From assembly GCA_016297695.1 (NCBI GenBank), contig JAEDGC010000017.1:1-28101 (forward strand): a stretch of DNA of 28,101 bases, in the 5' to 3' direction. The stretch's first letter is position 1. Every line of letters begins with the position of its first letter. Source of the DNA: Bacilli bacterium. Its GTDB lineage: Bacteria > Bacillota_I > Bacilli_A > RF39 > UBA660. Both the position numbers and the translations under genes were made by a program. The notes below the pieces were generated by a model. The model was given only the letters and a program-made list of their open reading frames with translations. It was not told where the DNA came from and did no database searches. Shown here piece after piece: positions 1 to 7,111 of this stretch.

Positions 1-246
1 TTAGATGAAGCAATATCTACTTCTCACCTACCAATTACCAATGAAACAATTAATATAAATAAATTATTAGATGTTATGGAATCTGGTAAACCAATGACAG
101 CAACTGAAATAATAGAAAAATTAGGAATTAAATCTAAAGAAACTTTAAGAGGACAATATCTTGATTCTGCTATTAAACAAGGTTTAGTTAGTTTAACTAT
201 TCCAGATAAACCAACAAGTAAAAATCAAATGTATTATAAAAATTAA
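1..246 (+). CDS. C-terminal part of a Fic-like or AlbA_2/RecG-like winged-helix protein (5' end outside window)
   Basis: Frame 1 is open from the window edge to a TAA at 244-246, giving 81 residues. The visible part reads as a winged-helix module: a start like LLDVMESGKPMTATEI, then LGIKSKETLRGQYLDSAI and the closing signature LTIPDKPTSKNQMYY. From family knowledge, this TIPDKP-x-S-x-x-Q-x-Y ending is shared by the C-terminal domain of many Fic proteins and of AlbA_2-type (RecG-related) ATP-binding regulators. The catalytic part lies upstream, so the two cannot be told apart. A strong terminator follows at once. The gene lies outside the 26-bp repeats, so I place it in the host region or in an older element. 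Confidence 0.6.
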   Translation, partial: LDEAISTSHLPITNETININKLLDVMESGKPMTATEIIEKLGIKSKETLRGQYLDSAIKQGLVSLTIPDKPTSKNQMYYKN

Positions 247-275
247 TTTAATTAAGTATTAAGCATGATTTAAGC

Positions 276-308
276 AAGATAACTATTAACGAAATAGTTA
301 TCTTTTTT
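276..308 (+). terminator. Rho-independent terminator of the partial gene at 1-246
   Basis: A perfect 11-bp stem (AAGATAACTAT at 276-286 pairing with 294-304) closes a 7-nt loop and runs into a T tract at 303-308. Confidence 0.9.
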
Positions 309-418
309 CTTGATAAAAATGATAAAAAAATCTATTGATTATTAAAAATAAATAAAATAATGGTAAAATATAGATGTATGTCGATATTTTACGGATTAAC
401 AAAGAAGGTAATAAATTA

Positions 419-661
419 ATGTCCATAAGACAACTTAAAGAAAATAAAATAGCAAAAGATGGAAGATCTTGGGTATTTATACAATATAGTAAAAGTTAGA
501 TGTTAAAAGGCATAAATATCAATTACAAGCATATATGACTGAAGAAGTTATAAAAGTTGAAAAATTAGATTACATGTCTTTCAGACATTCATGCTTCAAG
601 CATTAACATCATTATTCTTTGACACATTAGAAAAAGACTTTAATGAAAAGTCTTCTGAATA
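419..661 (+). pseudogene. Decayed tyrosine integrase relic
   Basis: An ATG at 419 with a good ribosome binding site (AGAAGGT) opens MSIRQLKENKIAKDGRSWVF and stops at 497-499. A shifted frame continues from 499 with DVKRHKYQLQAYMTEEVIKV, then jumps directly to DYMSFRHSCFKH and a stop. A few more in-frame residues (DTLEKDFNEKSSE) end at 659-661. These pieces match, in order, the N-terminal arm-binding start, the box II H-x-x-R region (compare IHDFRHSC in the intact integrase at 12355) and the C-terminal tail of phage integrases. The core-binding domain and most of the catalytic domain are missing. It is frameshifted and largely deleted, so it cannot be active. It marks an earlier integration near the same site. 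Confidence 0.65.
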
Positions 662-884
662 AATTATATTAAATTTATATAAACCATCAATTTGATGGGC
701 AAATGCTGGGTAGCGTTCTACTACTTTTATTAAAAACCCTATAAAATCAACAAAAAATGTAGCCTTTCGGCTCCTTCAGTGGGGCCTGCTCTCTTCAGTT
801 AGAAGAGACCAAATTGTGTTAACCCCTTTAAATACGGGCCTTTTTATATTGGCATAAACCGTCATTTACCCTGGTTTTTTAGTA
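662..884. other. Gene-free stretch next to the element boundary
   Basis: I see no credible ORF. The base composition is less AT-rich than its surroundings. It holds a 7-bp hairpin (TCTCTTC 790-796 with GAAGAGA 802-808) and a small AGCC/GGCT hairpin near 761-772. The motifs AAACCCTATAAAAT (734-747) and TGCTCTCTTCAG (788-799) recur, in the same order, at 17000-17014 (with one extra T) and 17043-17054 on the far side of the element. It may be the remains of an older attachment region. Confidence 0.4.
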
Positions 885-910
885 TTTTTGTACCTAAATT
901 GTACCTAAAA
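885..910. repeat. Left copy of 26-bp direct repeat (candidate att site)
   Basis: The repeat is made of two tandem 11-mers, TTGTACCTAAA at 888-898 and again at 899-909, with T and A tails. An identical 26-bp copy lies at 16948-16973. This copy abuts the A-rich side of the hsdR terminator. It is a candidate attachment site or integrase arm-binding site. Confidence 0.6.
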
Positions 911-934
911 AAGACAGTAGTTTTATCCCTACTG
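911..934 (-). terminator. Rho-independent terminator of hsdR
   Basis: Read on the minus strand, GGCAGTAG and CTACTGTC form an 8-bp stem with one G-U pair around an 8-nt loop. A run of Ts follows and leads straight into the 26-bp repeat. Confidence 0.8.
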
Positions 935-940
935 CCTTCA

Positions 941-3900
941 TTACATCATAAATTCAGCTTGATCAATTACCCTCTTAGTTGCTTCTTCATTATATTCTGG
1001 TGGATATCCATATTCATTTAATAATCTTTTTATTTGAACTCTCATCTTAGCTTGAGTAGATTTCTTTTTTGACCAGTCTACTGTTGCATATTCCTCTACT
1101 ATATCTTTAAGTTTGGATGCTATAAGTTTTAATGTTTCATCCTCCATAAGAAGTTTAGATTTATCATCTGCAGTTAAAGCATCATAAAATGCTCTTTCAC
1201 GGCCTTTTAGATTGTTCTTTGCCGCTTCTTCTTCATCACTTAGGATATCTTCAGAAAATGCCATTAATCCAACTATAGTCATTTCTACATCAAATCCATC
1301 ATCACTTCTATTGTTATATTTACTTAATAAATTTCTTAGTCTTTCACTATATTCTTTAGATTTAACAAGATTATTCTTTCTTGTTTCTTTAATAGCTTCC
1401 GTTAATAGTCTATCTATCAACTTAATGAACACATGAGGTGGATTAGATTTTCTTAATTCTTCTATTTTTTCTTTCTTCAATAGATCCCAAATTGTTACTC
1501 CATCATCCTCGCCTATTTTAGTTAGCACTTTAACTTCATCGCCTTTAATAGCTTCTGCAAGAAGATCTGCTACTTTTTCATTAACCTTTGTAAGTGAAAC
1601 TGGATTTTTAGAGTAATCAAGTTTCATAATAAAATGTCTTACTCCTAAATAATAACTAATCTTGTTTTTCTCTTCATTATTAATCATTCCAAGTGCCATT
1701 ACATAAGCACCTTTTATTATTTTTGTTATTGATAAATATTCATTTTTTCTTTTATCATTTTCTAATACAAAATCCGTTCCCTCTTGTATTAATCTATATT
1801 TTTGAAGTTCATTATCTGTTTTAAAACCATCAACACTTATTTTATAGAACCACTCATCTAATATTGATAAATTTTCTTTTATCAACATATATGCAGTATT
1901 TCTTATATCTGTTAGATTTGTTTCTTTATCTCTCTTTGTGTAAGTATTTAATGCTTCATCTAAATATTTTGAGATTCCGACATAATCAACAATTAATCCT
2001 GACTCTTTACCTGGGAATACTCTATTAACTCTGGCAATTGCTTGCATCAATGTATGTTCTTTCATTGGCTTATCTAAATACATTACATCTAGATCTTGTA
2101 CGTCAAATCCCGTTAGCCACATATCAACAACAATAACGATTTTAGTTTTACCATTTTTATTTTTAAAATCTTCTGCAATCTTATCTCTTTCCTTTTTAGA
2201 CATAAGAGCATTTCTCATTAATTCATCATCTTTATTAGATTCAGTAACAATTAATTGCATTATATCTTTGTAATTAGGTCTTATTCCTAAAATCAAATTA
2301 TACAAGTTATATGCTATTTTTCTAGACATACAAACAATCATTGCTTTGTCATTTAAAATGCCTTTTCTAGATTCATAGTGAGTAATTATATCATTAGCAA
2401 GTAATTTTAGTCTTGATTCATCACCTAATAGTACTTCCATTCTAGACATGGAAGATTTAGACATTTCAATTAAATCAGTTTGTACACCTTCATCTTGTAA
2501 ATCTTCATAGTATTGATCTATTTCTTTTAATTTATTATCATCTAGCCATACTTTAGCTAATCTTGATTCATAGAATAGTTTTACAGTTGAACCATCCTCT
2601 ATTGACTGCGTCATATCATATGTATCTATTATATCTCCAAATATTGCTGTTGTGTCCTTATCTTTGTTTTGTACTGGAGTGCCTGTAAATCCAATAAATG
2701 TTGCATTTGGTAAAGCATCCCTTAAATATTTTTCATAGCCATATGTTGCTCTCAAATCATATTCATTGCTATCATTTTTAACCATTTTAATTTTTTCATC
2801 TAACCCATAATGGCTTCTATGTGCCTCATCTGAAATAACGATTATATTATTTCTATTATTAGGAACTATATTATCCTTATCTATTTTTTGTAATGTTGCA
2901 AAGAAAATTCCATTTTCTTTAGTTTGTTCTATTTTTTCCAACAGATCCTTCCTACTTGTTATTTTAACTGGAGTATTTCTTAAATATTCTTTTGCATTAC
3001 TAAAAGTAGTATACAATTGATCATCTAAATCATTTCTATCTGTTAAAACAATTATTGTTGGATTATTTAGCATAGGATCTTTCATTAGTCTATGGGTTAG
3101 CATAACCATACTAAAACTTTTTCCTGATCCTTGTGTATGCCAAATTATTCCAGCTTTTCCATCTCCAGTTGGTCTTAGATGTTGTTTTATTGATTGCTCA
3201 GCTTTTCTTACCCCAAAGTATTGATGATATTGAGATATAATTTTAATAGGTTCTTCCTTATCTTTTTCCATAAAGAATATATTATTCTTTAATATATCTA
3301 ATAATCTTTCTTTAGCAAAAACTCCATCAATCATAATATCTAATTTATGGGTGTTATTTGAATCATATCCCATTTCACCATTAACACTTTTCCATTCAGC
3401 ATATCTTTCAAATGTACTTGTTATTGTACCAATTCTATTATTGGCCCCATCACTAATAACGCAAAAAGCATTATAATTAAAAATAGTTGGAATATCATAT
3501 CTATAACCATCATTAGTAGATGATCCACCAATTTGTTCAAATGCTTGTTCAATTGTAGCATCTTTTCTTTGCTCTATACTCTTTAATTCAAATAAAATTA
3601 AAGGCAATCCATTTATATATATCAATATATCAGGTATTCTTGTTTCTCTTCCTTCATTAAATTTAATCTGATTGGCAACCTTAAATATATTGTTTTCAGC
3701 ATTATCAAAATCTATTAATTTTATTAGGGGATTAGATGCACTATTATAATCTTCAACTGTAATTCCATCAATTAAATAATTATGAAACATTTTATTTTTA
3801 TCAATAAAAGCTAATGCTTCTAAATATTTTACTTTATTAACAATTTCATCAAATATCGACCTACTAACACCCTTATTTATTTTTTCAAGACTATCTCTTA

Positions 3901-4036
3901 GATCATCTTCAATAATAAATTCATTAAGTTTTCTATTCTCTACCCAATAATCATCAGAATCAATGTATGTGTATCCTTTTTCTTTTAATAATTCGATTAT
4001 AGTCATTTCTAATTCATGTTCATTGTAATTATTCAT
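941..4036 (-). CDS. hsdR: Type I restriction enzyme subunit R (HsdR)
   Basis: The 1031-residue product has the normal length and order of domains for the restriction/translocation subunit. The PD-(D/E)xK nuclease comes first (PD at 135-136, ELK at 150-152). The SF2 helicase motor follows, with Walker A TQGSGKS near 301-307, DEAH at 403-406, motif III GFTGTP, and motif VI QAIARVNRVFPGK. A helical C-terminal HsdM/S-binding region completes it. It cuts DNA at a distance after ATP-driven translocation when HsdS finds an unmethylated site. It starts with ATG behind AAGAGGT. It has its own promoter and is separated from hsdM by the invertible specificity locus, so it is not in one operon with hsdM. 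It appears intact. Confidence 0.97.
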   Translation of the reverse strand: MNNYNEHELEMTIIELLKEKGYTYIDSDDYWVENRKLNEFIIEDDLRDSLEKINKGVSRSIFDEIVNKVKYLEALAFIDKNKMFHNYLIDGITVEDYNSASNPLIKLIDFDNAENNIFKVANQIKFNEGRETRIPDILIYINGLPLILFELKSIEQRKDATIEQAFEQIGGSSTNDGYRYDIPTIFNYNAFCVISDGANNRIGTITSTFERYAEWKSVNGEMGYDSNNTHKLDIMIDGVFAKERLLDILKNNIFFMEKDKEEPIKIISQYHQYFGVRKAEQSIKQHLRPTGDGKAGIIWHTQGSGKSFSMVMLTHRLMKDPMLNNPTIIVLTDRNDLDDQLYTTFSNAKEYLRNTPVKITSRKDLLEKIEQTKENGIFFATLQKIDKDNIVPNNRNNIIVISDEAHRSHYGLDEKIKMVKNDSNEYDLRATYGYEKYLRDALPNATFIGFTGTPVQNKDKDTTAIFGDIIDTYDMTQSIEDGSTVKLFYESRLAKVWLDDNKLKEIDQYYEDLQDEGVQTDLIEMSKSSMSRMEVLLGDESRLKLLANDIITHYESRKGILNDKAMIVCMSRKIAYNLYNLILGIRPNYKDIMQLIVTESNKDDELMRNALMSKKERDKIAEDFKNKNGKTKIVIVVDMWLTGFDVQDLDVMYLDKPMKEHTLMQAIARVNRVFPGKESGLIVDYVGISKYLDEALNTYTKRDKETNLTDIRNTAYMLIKENLSILDEWFYKISVDGFKTDNELQKYRLIQEGTDFVLENDKRKNEYLSITKIIKGAYVMALGMINNEEKNKISYYLGVRHFIMKLDYSKNPVSLTKVNEKVADLLAEAIKGDEVKVLTKIGEDDGVTIWDLLKKEKIEELRKSNPPHVFIKLIDRLLTEAIKETRKNNLVKSKEYSERLRNLLSKYNNRSDDGFDVEMTIVGLMAFSEDILSDEEEAAKNNLKGRERAFYDALTADDKSKLLMEDETLKLIASKLKDIVEEYATVDWSKKKSTQAKMRVQIKRLLNEYGYPPEYNEEATKRVIDQAEFMM

Positions 4037-4078
4037 ACTATCTACCTCTTACCACATTTAAACAACTCTTATATTACC

Positions 4079-4108
4079 ATTATAGCATATTTTTACGATT
4101 TTACCGTA
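4079..4108 (-). promoter_or_regulatory. hsdR promoter with TACG-N7-CGTA palindrome
   Basis: On the minus strand an extended -10 (TGCTATAAT, hexamer at 4079-4084) precedes hsdR. The palindrome at 4094-4108 covers the expected -35 position. It has the same arrangement as the palindromes at 8634-8648 and 11068-11082. Inference: a repressor bound here would block hsdR. The site ends 6 bp before the inverted repeat that bounds the specificity locus. Confidence 0.55.
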
Positions 4109-4110
4109 CA

Positions 4111-4782
4111 ATAATTGATATTATAGGAAGTATTGATGATAAAATTGAAAATAATAATAAAATTATTGATAACAATTATAAAATGCTAAATTTAGAAATG
4201 AAAAAATACATAAAAAATGAATTTATTTCAATTGGTGAAAGTGAGCATATTTCTCTTATAAAATCAGGTATAGATAAATTTTATGGAAATAAAATATATT
4301 TGGATACATCATCAGTTAATGGTTATTCAATTACAGACGAATCCTATATAATATCATATGATGAAAGGCCATCAAGAGCTAATATGCAACCGATAATTAA
4401 TTCAATATGGTTTGCAAAATTAAAAAATAGTCCTAAATATATAATTGTCAAAGATTATTCAACAGATTTAATAAATAATAAAATTTTTTCAACTGGATTT
4501 TGTGGTTTAAAAATTGATAAAGATTTTTTTAATTTATTTTCCACTTATATTACATCTGAAGAATTTAATAAAAATAAAGACCAACTTTGTATAGGTGCAA
4601 CTATGCAGGGAGTAAATAATTCTGATATAAACAATATAAAGATGCCAAATTTTAGCAAAAATGATTGTGAAAATTTTAATATTATAAGTGAACCTATATA
4701 CAAATATATTTACAATTTGACTCAAGAAAATAAAAAATTATTAGAATTAAAAGATTTGTATTTAAAAAAGTTCTTTAGTTAA
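4111..4782 (+). pseudogene. Silent 3'-half hsdS cassette (alternative second target-recognition domain)
   Basis: The frame is open from the 4111 region through a TAA at 4780-4782, but there is no start codon or ribosome binding site before 4183, so it is not expressed as it stands. It begins with the central conserved helix of HsdS (DIIGSIDDKIENNNKII), continues with a target-recognition domain and ends in the second conserved region (ENKKLLELKDLYLKKFFS). The first 55 bp repeat, inverted, inside the expressed hsdS at 6228-6282, in the same reading frame. Recombination between the two would join this half to the expressed first half. It is a storage cassette rather than a decayed gene. An internal ATG at 4183 could in theory give a 199-residue half-subunit. 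Confidence 0.85.
4115..4169 (+). repeat. 55-bp inverted repeat, copy B (TRD2 crossover site)
   Basis: It matches the reverse complement of 6228-6282 over 55 bp with one mismatch. It begins TTGATATTATAGGAAG and encodes the IIGSIDDKIENNNKII helix in both copies, so crossover keeps the frame. Confidence 0.9.
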
Positions 4783-4800
4783 TCTAAAGAGCTTTTATTT
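4764..4800. terminator. Terminator between the half-hsdS cassette and the recombinase gene
   Basis: CTTTAG at 4773-4778 pairs with CTAAAG at 4784-4789, around the stop codon of the cassette. An outer AAAAG/CTTTT pair extends the stem, and A-rich and T-rich flanks allow it to work in both directions for the two converging genes. Confidence 0.75.
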
Positions 4801-5603
4801 TACCAAGTTACTATTTTATCAACTATTTCTTGTTGTTCTTCACTTGTTCTACGAAGGTATATTCTTGTTGTTTCAATACTTTCATGTCCCATTAAATCGG
4901 CTAACAAAGCTATATCTTTGTTATGTTCCAAAAAAAGTTTAGCATACATATGTCGAAAAGAATGAGGATATATTTTATTTAAATCTAAATTATATCTTTT
5001 TGCATTTTCTTTTAATTGATGAGCTAATCCTCTTGTTGTTATTTGGACACCATTTCTATTAACAAATAAATAACCTGATGTTTTATTGATTGATGATAGC
5101 CACAATAAAGTGTCATTTCTTAAATTCTTAGGTATATAAATCCTTCTTATTTTTCCACCTTTACTATACAAATCAACATAACCAATGTTTATATGCTCAA
5201 CTTTAAATTTAATTAATTCACTCACTCTTGCACCGGTTGCACCTAAAAATCTGACAATAAAGTACCACATCATATTGTTATCTTCTTTTAGTTTGTTTAA
5301 AAAGAATAAATAATCTCCATAACTTATTACATTTTCTAAAAAATTCTTTTTTTGTATTTTAACAAATTTTAATTTTAATGCATTACAATTCTTATAATCT
5401 AGATAACGATTAATAGCTTGAATTTTTAAATTAATACTTTTTGCTTTGTAATTTTCAATTAAATAACCCTTATATGTTAATAAATTTAATTCATTTATTT
5501 CGTCAAATATAAGAAAATATTGTTTTAAAGTTATAGCATATGAAGCAATAGTATTATCTGATAATCCTTCTTTTTTTAATTCCTGTAAGAAATTATTATC
5601 CAT
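4800..5603 (-). CDS. Tyrosine recombinase (XerC/PsrA-like) of the hsdS inversion system
   Basis: A 267-residue, XerC-sized recombinase with a short SAM-like N-terminal core-binding domain and a complete catalytic set: R126 (GARVSE), K near 151 (SKGGK), H214 and R217 (HSFRH), H240 (MGHES) and the nucleophile Y249 (RIYLRR). A strong ribosome binding site (GGAGGTG) precedes the ATG. It lies inside the larger invertible segment, between the expressed hsdS and its spare 3' half. Known relatives in this position (pneumococcal PsrA/CreX type) invert hsdS DNA, and I infer the same here. It is much shorter than, and distinct from, the element integrase at 12355. Inversion of the larger segment would flip this gene to the plus strand. 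Confidence 0.9.
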   Translation of the reverse strand: MDNNFLQELKKEGLSDNTIASYAITLKQYFLIFDEINELNLLTYKGYLIENYKAKSINLKIQAINRYLDYKNCNALKLKFVKIQKKNFLENVISYGDYLFFLNKLKEDNNMMWYFIVRFLGATGARVSELIKFKVEHINIGYVDLYSKGGKIRRIYIPKNLRNDTLLWLSSINKTSGYLFVNRNGVQITTRGLAHQLKENAKRYNLDLNKIYPHSFRHMYAKLFLEHNKDIALLADLMGHESIETTRIYLRRTSEEQQEIVDKIVTW

Positions 5604-5630
5604 AATTCACCTCCAGGAGAATATTTTAAT

Positions 5631-5661
5631 AAAAAAATCTATTAAAAAAACTTCAATAGAT
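5631..5661 (-). terminator. Terminator overlapping the hsdS stop codon
   Basis: On the minus strand ATCTATT (5655-5661) pairs with AATAGAT (5637-5643) across an 11-nt loop, followed by six Ts. The hsdS stop (5642-5644) lies inside the structure. Confidence 0.7.
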
Positions 5662-6667
5662 AATTTTGTTTTAATTTATTTAATTTTGTATTTTCTTTTT
5701 TTAAATTTTCAATCAAAATATTAATTTTATTATATTTGACGTTATATTTATTTAATACTAAATCATCAATACCTGGAATTACAATTGAACTAAGACTATC
5801 AAATGATAATGCTTGTCTAACAGAGCCAGAACTCTTTTTATTAAATTCTAATTTAATATTATCAAAATTTATTATTTCATTTACATAGTTAATATATTTT
5901 TCTTGAACTTTAAAAACTATATAAATTGGACTTACACAACCAATATCGTCTTTCATAATTCCAATAGAACCTATATTTATTCTTGATGGATTATATACAA
6001 ACCAATTCTTCTTTATTATCTTGTACTTATTTACTATATCTTTAGCAATTCTTTTACTGAATTTTTCTGTTTGAATAACAACATCTCCTGTGTTAATAAC
6101 TGAATAAGGTATCTGTTCTGACTTTATTTTTTCTTTACTTTCCTCAATAATATTTTCTAACTGTAAATATGATGTACTTGTATTAATAATTTTTCTTGTT
6201 TCTAAATATAGAACTTGTTTTAAATTTTCAATAATCTTATTATTATTTTCAATTTTATCATCAATACTTCCTATAATATCAACTATGTGTTGTTGATATT
6301 CGATACTATAATCAGGAACCTCTAATTCATATAATGTTTTTGTTGTCAAACTTGGAATAGTGGTTCCTTCATTAAATTTATTTAAATCTATTGTACATAA
6401 ATAATAATAAAACCATCTAGGAATAACTTTTGAATTATCAATTATAGTATAGAATAAAGTATCTACTGTCCAAAAAGGATTATCAACATATATAGGGTTA
6501 TTAATTGTTCCTTTTCTTCCAATTAAAACGGATGGTTTATCATATAAATAATTATTTGCCCATCCAAATATACCACCAGTACCATATATTGGATATTTTC
6601 CATATAAATCAATTACTTGACTTTGATTTTTACCATACATTATTTTAGCAAAATCTTTAATTTTCAT
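5642..6667 (-). CDS. hsdS: Type I restriction-modification specificity subunit S (expressed allele)
   Basis: A full 341-residue HsdS with two target-recognition domains (about residues 1-125 and 165-300), each followed by a conserved helical spacer (QQHIVDIIGSIDDKIENNNK and the C-terminal ENTKLNKLKQNYLLKFF). HsdS reads the bipartite target and docks HsdM and HsdR. The ATG at 6667 follows AAAGGAGA. Upstream lies the opposite-facing spare first half, so transcription probably comes from the hsdM promoter through the antisense of that cassette. Two inverted repeats fall inside the gene: 6273-6295 shared with 7070-7092, and 6228-6282 shared with 4115-4169. Either half can therefore be swapped by inversion. 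Confidence 0.95.
   Translation of the reverse strand: MKIKDFAKIMYGKNQSQVIDLYGKYPIYGTGGIFGWANNYLYDKPSVLIGRKGTINNPIYVDNPFWTVDTLFYTIIDNSKVIPRWFYYYLCTIDLNKFNEGTTIPSLTTKTLYELEVPDYSIEYQQHIVDIIGSIDDKIENNNKIIENLKQVLYLETRKIINTSTSYLQLENIIEESKEKIKSEQIPYSVINTGDVVIQTEKFSKRIAKDIVNKYKIIKKNWFVYNPSRINIGSIGIMKDDIGCVSPIYIVFKVQEKYINYVNEIINFDNIKLEFNKKSSGSVRQALSFDSLSSIVIPGIDDLVLNKYNVKYNKINILIENLKKENTKLNKLKQNYLLKFF
6228..6282 (-). repeat. 55-bp inverted repeat, copy A (TRD2 crossover site inside hsdS)
   Basis: Reverse complement of 4115-4169 with a single A/G difference. It encodes the central spacer helix of hsdS. Recombination with copy B would invert about 2.1 kb, including the recombinase gene. Confidence 0.9.
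6273..6295 (-). repeat. 23-bp inverted repeat, copy A (TRD1 crossover site inside hsdS)
   Basis: Perfect reverse complement of 7070-7092. On the minus strand it begins CAACAACACATAGTTG and overlaps the 55-bp repeat by 10 bp. The crossover codes QHIVDII in both halves. Confidence 0.9.
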
Positions 6668-6700
6668 AAAAATATCTCCTTTCAGAAAGTAGGTGACAAA

Positions 6701-7111
6701 ATGTTTTTAAAAGAATTATTAACATTAAAGAGAGGATTCGATCTACCAGAATCGAAAAGGATATCTGGCAAATATTTAATATATTCATCAAATGGAATAG
6801 CAGGGATGCATAATGCATTTAAAGTTAAAGGCCCTGCTGTTATAACTGGTAGATCTGGCACTTTGGGAACTGTTCAATATTCTGAAAATGATTGTTGGCC
6901 TTTAAATACAACATTATATGTATCAGATTTCAAAGGAAACATTCCAAAGTATATAAGCTATTTATTAGAAACTTTACATCTAGAAAAATATGGATCAGGT
7001 TCAGCTGTTCCAACATTAAACAGAAATCATTTAGATCTAATCAAAGTTAAACATCATGATATTTTGATGCAACAACACATAGTTGATATTATCCTATTAT
7101 TATATTTTTGA
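6701..7111 (+). pseudogene. Spare 5'-half hsdS cassette (alternative first target-recognition domain)
   Basis: From the ATG at 6701 (ribosome binding site AGTAGGTGA) the frame gives MFLKELLTLKRGFDLPESKR and a full first target-recognition domain with the usual start (Y-S-S-N-G-I-A-G, T-G-R-S-G-T-L-G) and end (AVPTLNRNHL), up to MQQHIVDII. It then runs out of homology and stops at 7109-7111 after LLYF. It is head-to-head with the expressed hsdS (33 bp between the starts) and overlaps the 3' end of hsdM on the other strand. Inverting 6296-7069 would place it in frame in front of the expressed second half. It has its own start signals because these travel with the segment. Whether a half-subunit is made in this orientation is unknown. 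Confidence 0.85.
7070..7092 (+). repeat. 23-bp inverted repeat, copy C (TRD1 crossover site at hsdM 3' end)
   Basis: Perfect inverted copy of 6273-6295. The hsdM stop codon (7089-7091, minus strand) lies inside it, so inversion leaves the HsdM C-terminus unchanged. Confidence 0.9.

Noticed and set aside
734..799. Direct repeat with 17000-17054 as the true att sites
   Set aside because: Only two short motifs are shared, with different spacing and an indel, while the 26-bp repeats are identical. Kept as a note only.
1212..1436. Plus-strand open frames inside hsdR, hsdM, the ATPase, fic and other minus-strand genes
   Set aside because: They lie fully inside well-supported genes, lack ribosome binding sites and look like frame shadows with low-complexity Ser/Leu/Phe-rich translations.
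4111..7111. hsdS pieces read as a broken or frameshifted specificity gene
   Set aside because: The spare halves are open, end exactly in the conserved spacer, and share long in-frame inverted repeats with the intact hsdS, next to a recombinase. That is a shuffling locus rather than decay.
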